Assembly: GCF_900618535.1 (NCBI RefSeq)
Contig: NZ_UYJA01000001.1
Location: forward strand, 372,001 to 436,000
From: Pseudomonas bubulae
Lineage (GTDB): Bacteria > Pseudomonadota > Gammaproteobacteria > Pseudomonadales > Pseudomonadaceae
DNA: 64,000 nucleotides
Reading direction: 5' to 3'
Part shown: positions 62,017 through 64,000 of the stretch, one piece after another
Numbering within the stretch: the first letter of the stretch is position 1
How the letters are laid out: every line of letters starts with the position of its first letter
Program-made: the position numbers and the translations under genes
Notes under the pieces: model-generated
Seen by the model: the letters and a program-made list of their open reading frames with translations, nothing else
The model's database searches: none
What the model was told of the DNA's origin: nothing

Positions 62017-62718
62017 TCAGCATTCCCATTCCGAGCGACTGAACAGGTAGCCCTTGCCCCATACGGTCTTGATCTTGCGCGCTTCGCCGGCGCAGTCATC
62101 GAACTTGCGCCGCAGCTTGGAAATGGCCACATCGACCGAGCGATCAGTACCGTTGAACTCAATGCCACGCAGACGCTGCAGAATCTGGTCACGGCTCAGC
62201 ACTTCGCCGGCATGCCGGGCCAGCACCACCAGCAGGTTGTACTCGCCGCTGGACAACTCGATCATCTGCCCGCGCCAACTGACGGTGCGTTCCGACAGGT
62301 CGATGCACAGGTTGCCGATAACGATACGGTCACTGGCTACTTGCGGCTCGGCCAGGCTGCTGCGACGCAAAAGAGTGCGTACCCGGGCCAACAACACCCG
62401 TGGCTCGCAAGGTTTTGTCACATAATCGTCGGCCCCCATCTCTAGCCCCAGCACCTGATCATGGCTATCGTCGCGGGCTGTCAACATCAGGATCGGCAGG
62501 CTTGCTGACTCGGTACGGAGCAAACGGCAGACTTGCAGGCCATCAAGGCCTGGCAACATCAGGTCAAGAATGACCAGGTCAGGCGGGTTGCTTCTCGCCC
62601 TGTCACAGACTTGATCACCTCGGGCAATCACGCTGACTTGATAGCCATTGCGCTCCAGATAGCTGGCAATCAGCTCCGAAAGTGCGGCATCGTCTTCGAC
62701 CAGCAAAATAGTGGGCAT
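62017..62718 (-). CDS. OmpR-family response regulator, RstA-like
   Basis: The 233-residue regulator has the receiver domain with acidic pocket ED9D10, phosphoacceptor D52 (LVILDLMLPG) and a Lys in DYVTKPC, and a C-terminal winged helix (about 130-230) with HAGEVLSRDQILQRLRG and RSVDVAISKLRRKF. It is the partner of the adjacent kinase. The genes form an operon on the minus strand, divergent from an RND membrane-fusion gene that it may regulate. Confidence 0.92.
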   Translation of the reverse strand: MPTILLVEDDAALSELIASYLERNGYQVSVIARGDQVCDRARSNPPDLVILDLMLPGLDGLQVCRLLRTESASLPILMLTARDDSHDQVLGLEMGADDYVTKPCEPRVLLARVRTLLRRSSLAEPQVASDRIVIGNLCIDLSERTVSWRGQMIELSSGEYNLLVVLARHAGEVLSRDQILQRLRGIEFNGTDRSVDVAISKLRRKFDDCAGEARKIKTVWGKGYLFSRSEWEC

Positions 62719-62783
62719 AATAACTGCTTACAACCGGGGGAAACCCGAAGGATATACAACCTGGCAGGGATAGCCGCATAACC

Positions 62784-62820
62784 TTCACACTTTTTCACAC
62801 TCCCTCTACATAGCTTCACA
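62784..62820. promoter_or_regulatory. direct repeats in the regulator-MFP divergent region
   Basis: TTCACAC at 62784-62790, TTCACAC at 62794-62800 and TTCACA at 62815-62820 start 10 and 21 nt apart, thus all on one DNA face. OmpR-family regulators bind such 10-11-bp direct repeats. They lie between the two-component operon and the MFP gene. Confidence 0.55.
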
Positions 62821-62888
62821 ACGCCCCTTGCGTGCTGCGCTTAGCATGCCAAACAGAAACATCCCGCATATTTCAGAAGGCACGATCG

Positions 62889-64000
62889 TTGAAAAAGCTC
62901 TTCGCCCCTCTATTTCTCACGGCCCTGGCCCTGGCCCTGGCCATCAGTGCCTGTGACAAAAGTCCGGTCGCTGAAACCCGACCTCCTTTGGCCAAAGTGC
63001 GCAGCGAAGTCATCGCTACGGCGCCGCTGTCGGTCAATAACGAATTGAGCGGGCGCGTGGTCGCCCCGCGCGTGGCGCAAGTCAGTGCCCGTGTTGCAGG
63101 CGTGGTGCTCAAGCGCGTGTACATCGAAGGCAGTGAAGTCAAACAGGGCGACGTGCTGTTTTTGATCGACCCTGCACCGTTTCAGGCCGATCTGGACAGT
63201 GCTCAGGCAGCATTGCGCAAATCCGAGGCAGTGGCCCTGCAGGCAAAACTGCAGGACCAGCGGTATGCCGAGCTGATCGGCATCAATGCCATCAGCCGCC
63301 AGGATCATGACAACGCACGGGCAGCGGCCCAACAGGCCAACGCCGATGTGGCTGCCAACAAGGCCGCGGTCCAGCGGGCAAAGCTGAACCTGGGCTATGC
63401 CACTGTGACCGCGCCGATTTCCGGGCGCATTGGCCGGGCGCTGGTTACGGAAGGTGCACTGGTTGGCCAGGGCGAGGTCACGCCAATGGCGCGCATCCAG
63501 CAACTGAACCCGATCCATGTCGACCTCACCCAGTCCACCCGCGACCTGGACAACCTGCGTGAAGCTTTCCGCGCTGGCGAATTGCAACAAGTTGGCAAGC
63601 AACAGGCCAGGGCCACCCTGATTCGTGACAATGGCAGCCTCTACCCGTTGCCGGGCAAGCTGCTGTTCACCGACGTCACCGTGGACCCGAGCACCGGGCA
63701 GATCATTCTGCGCAGCGAGTTCCCCAACCCGGACTACGACCTGTTGCCCGGCAGCTTTGTGCGGGTACGCCTGGAACAGGCCGTCAACAAGGAAGGCATC
63801 AGCGTGCCGCAACGGGCAATCCTGCGCGACAGCGCCGGCATCGCCCAGGTGCTGCTGATCGATGCCGACAACCGCGTGCAGCTGCAACCGGTACAACTGG
63901 GCGGCGCGCAGAATGATCGCTGGGCGGTCACGTCCGGGCTTAAGGCCGGTGACCGGATTGTCACTGAAGGCCTGCAACACGCCCGCCCGGGCGAACAAGT
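62889..64000 (+). CDS. RND membrane-fusion lipoprotein (partial, C-terminus outside window)
   Basis: The frame from a TTG at 62889 (LKKLFAPLFLTALALALA) stays open to the window end, 370 codons. A lipobox ISAC (Cys near residue 22) marks a lipoprotein adaptor of the AcrA/MexA type. The biotinyl-lipoyl half-motifs (ARVAGVVLKRVYIEGSEVKQG; ATVTAPISGRIGRALVTEG), the helical hairpin and the beta-barrel segment (LNPIHVDLTQSTRDL) follow. AGAAGG before the TTG supports this start. It probably begins an RND operon beyond the window under the divergent two-component system. Confidence 0.88.
   Translation, partial: MKKLFAPLFLTALALALAISACDKSPVAETRPPLAKVRSEVIATAPLSVNNELSGRVVAPRVAQVSARVAGVVLKRVYIEGSEVKQGDVLFLIDPAPFQADLDSAQAALRKSEAVALQAKLQDQRYAELIGINAISRQDHDNARAAAQQANADVAANKAAVQRAKLNLGYATVTAPISGRIGRALVTEGALVGQGEVTPMARIQQLNPIHVDLTQSTRDLDNLREAFRAGELQQVGKQQARATLIRDNGSLYPLPGKLLFTDVTVDPSTGQIILRSEFPNPDYDLLPGSFVRVRLEQAVNKEGISVPQRAILRDSAGIAQVLLIDADNRVQLQPVQLGGAQNDRWAVTSGLKAGDRIVTEGLQHARPGEQ

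Noticed and set aside
1..64000. CRISPR array, insertion sequence, prophage or tRNA-linked island
   Set aside because: I saw no regularly spaced repeats, transposase or integrase frames, tRNA genes or attachment-site duplications.

Overview
The window looks like a chromosomal segment of a Pseudomonas species of the fluorescens/putida lineage. The grounds are high G+C by eye, scattered REP hairpins of the Pseudomonas type (GTGGGAGCGGGCTTGCTCGCGA-like arms), OprD-family porin, CdaR/glycerate kinase, E. coli-type PssA, SufR-like and AcoR-like regulators, and many ACS-type MFS carriers. The species is not resolved. I see no prophage, insertion sequence, CRISPR array, tRNA or rRNA. Nearly all the DNA is metabolic, transport and regulatory accessory content.

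Layout. 1-3300: 3' part of a GNAT acetyltransferase, an orphan membrane protein, a decayed EAL-domain fragment and a QacA/SmvA-type 14-TM exporter. 3684-10358: a divergent sugar-acid (pentonate) cluster, with dehydratase and GntR regulator on the minus strand and MFS carrier, AraD1/FAH-type dehydratase and ketoglutarate-semialdehyde-type dehydrogenase on the plus strand. Two FadR-type operators lie in the divergent gap. 10494-16748: GST, amidohydrolase, an AcoR-like sigma-54 activator and a flavin monooxygenase behind a clear -24/-12 promoter. 16867-18465: secreted endonuclease I with an extra C-terminal domain and a thymidylate-kinase-like protein.

18585-26929: a minus-strand catabolic cluster holding an MFS carrier, a KshA-like Rieske oxygenase, a LuxR-family regulator, a FATP-type acyl-CoA synthetase, an acyl-CoA dehydrogenase and a coniferyl-aldehyde-type dehydrogenase. 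Three of its transcription units carry the same inverted repeat (TCGTC-N6-GACGA) 72-75 nt upstream of the start codon, which suggests one regulon, probably under the LuxR protein. 27171-32950: an OMF-MFP-RND efflux operon. 33056-37132: GntP-type permease, acyl-CoA synthetase, MaoC hydratase and PaaI thioesterase behind a LiuR-like motif. 37228-41112: RcnB-like protein, gluconate-5-dehydrogenase-type SDR plus MFS carrier, and a DUF1624 membrane acyltransferase preceded by a 38-bp palindrome with Zur-like half-sites.

41158-46047: a cobalamin riboswitch followed by a tightly coupled five-gene operon: FecB/BtuF-like binding protein, FecCD permease, ATPase, pseudoazurin-like cupredoxin and OprD-family porin. 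No TonB-dependent receptor is present. A SCO1-PCuAC copper-delivery pair sits next door on the other strand. This is the most unusual assembly in the window.

47487-64000: MFS exporter with a divergent SufR-like Fe-S regulator, two GT39 glycosyltransferases, PssA, glycerate kinase, CdaR, an ACS-family MFS carrier, two tandem RarD paralogues, an OmpR/EnvZ-type two-component pair and the start of a divergent RND membrane-fusion gene, which is cut by the window end.
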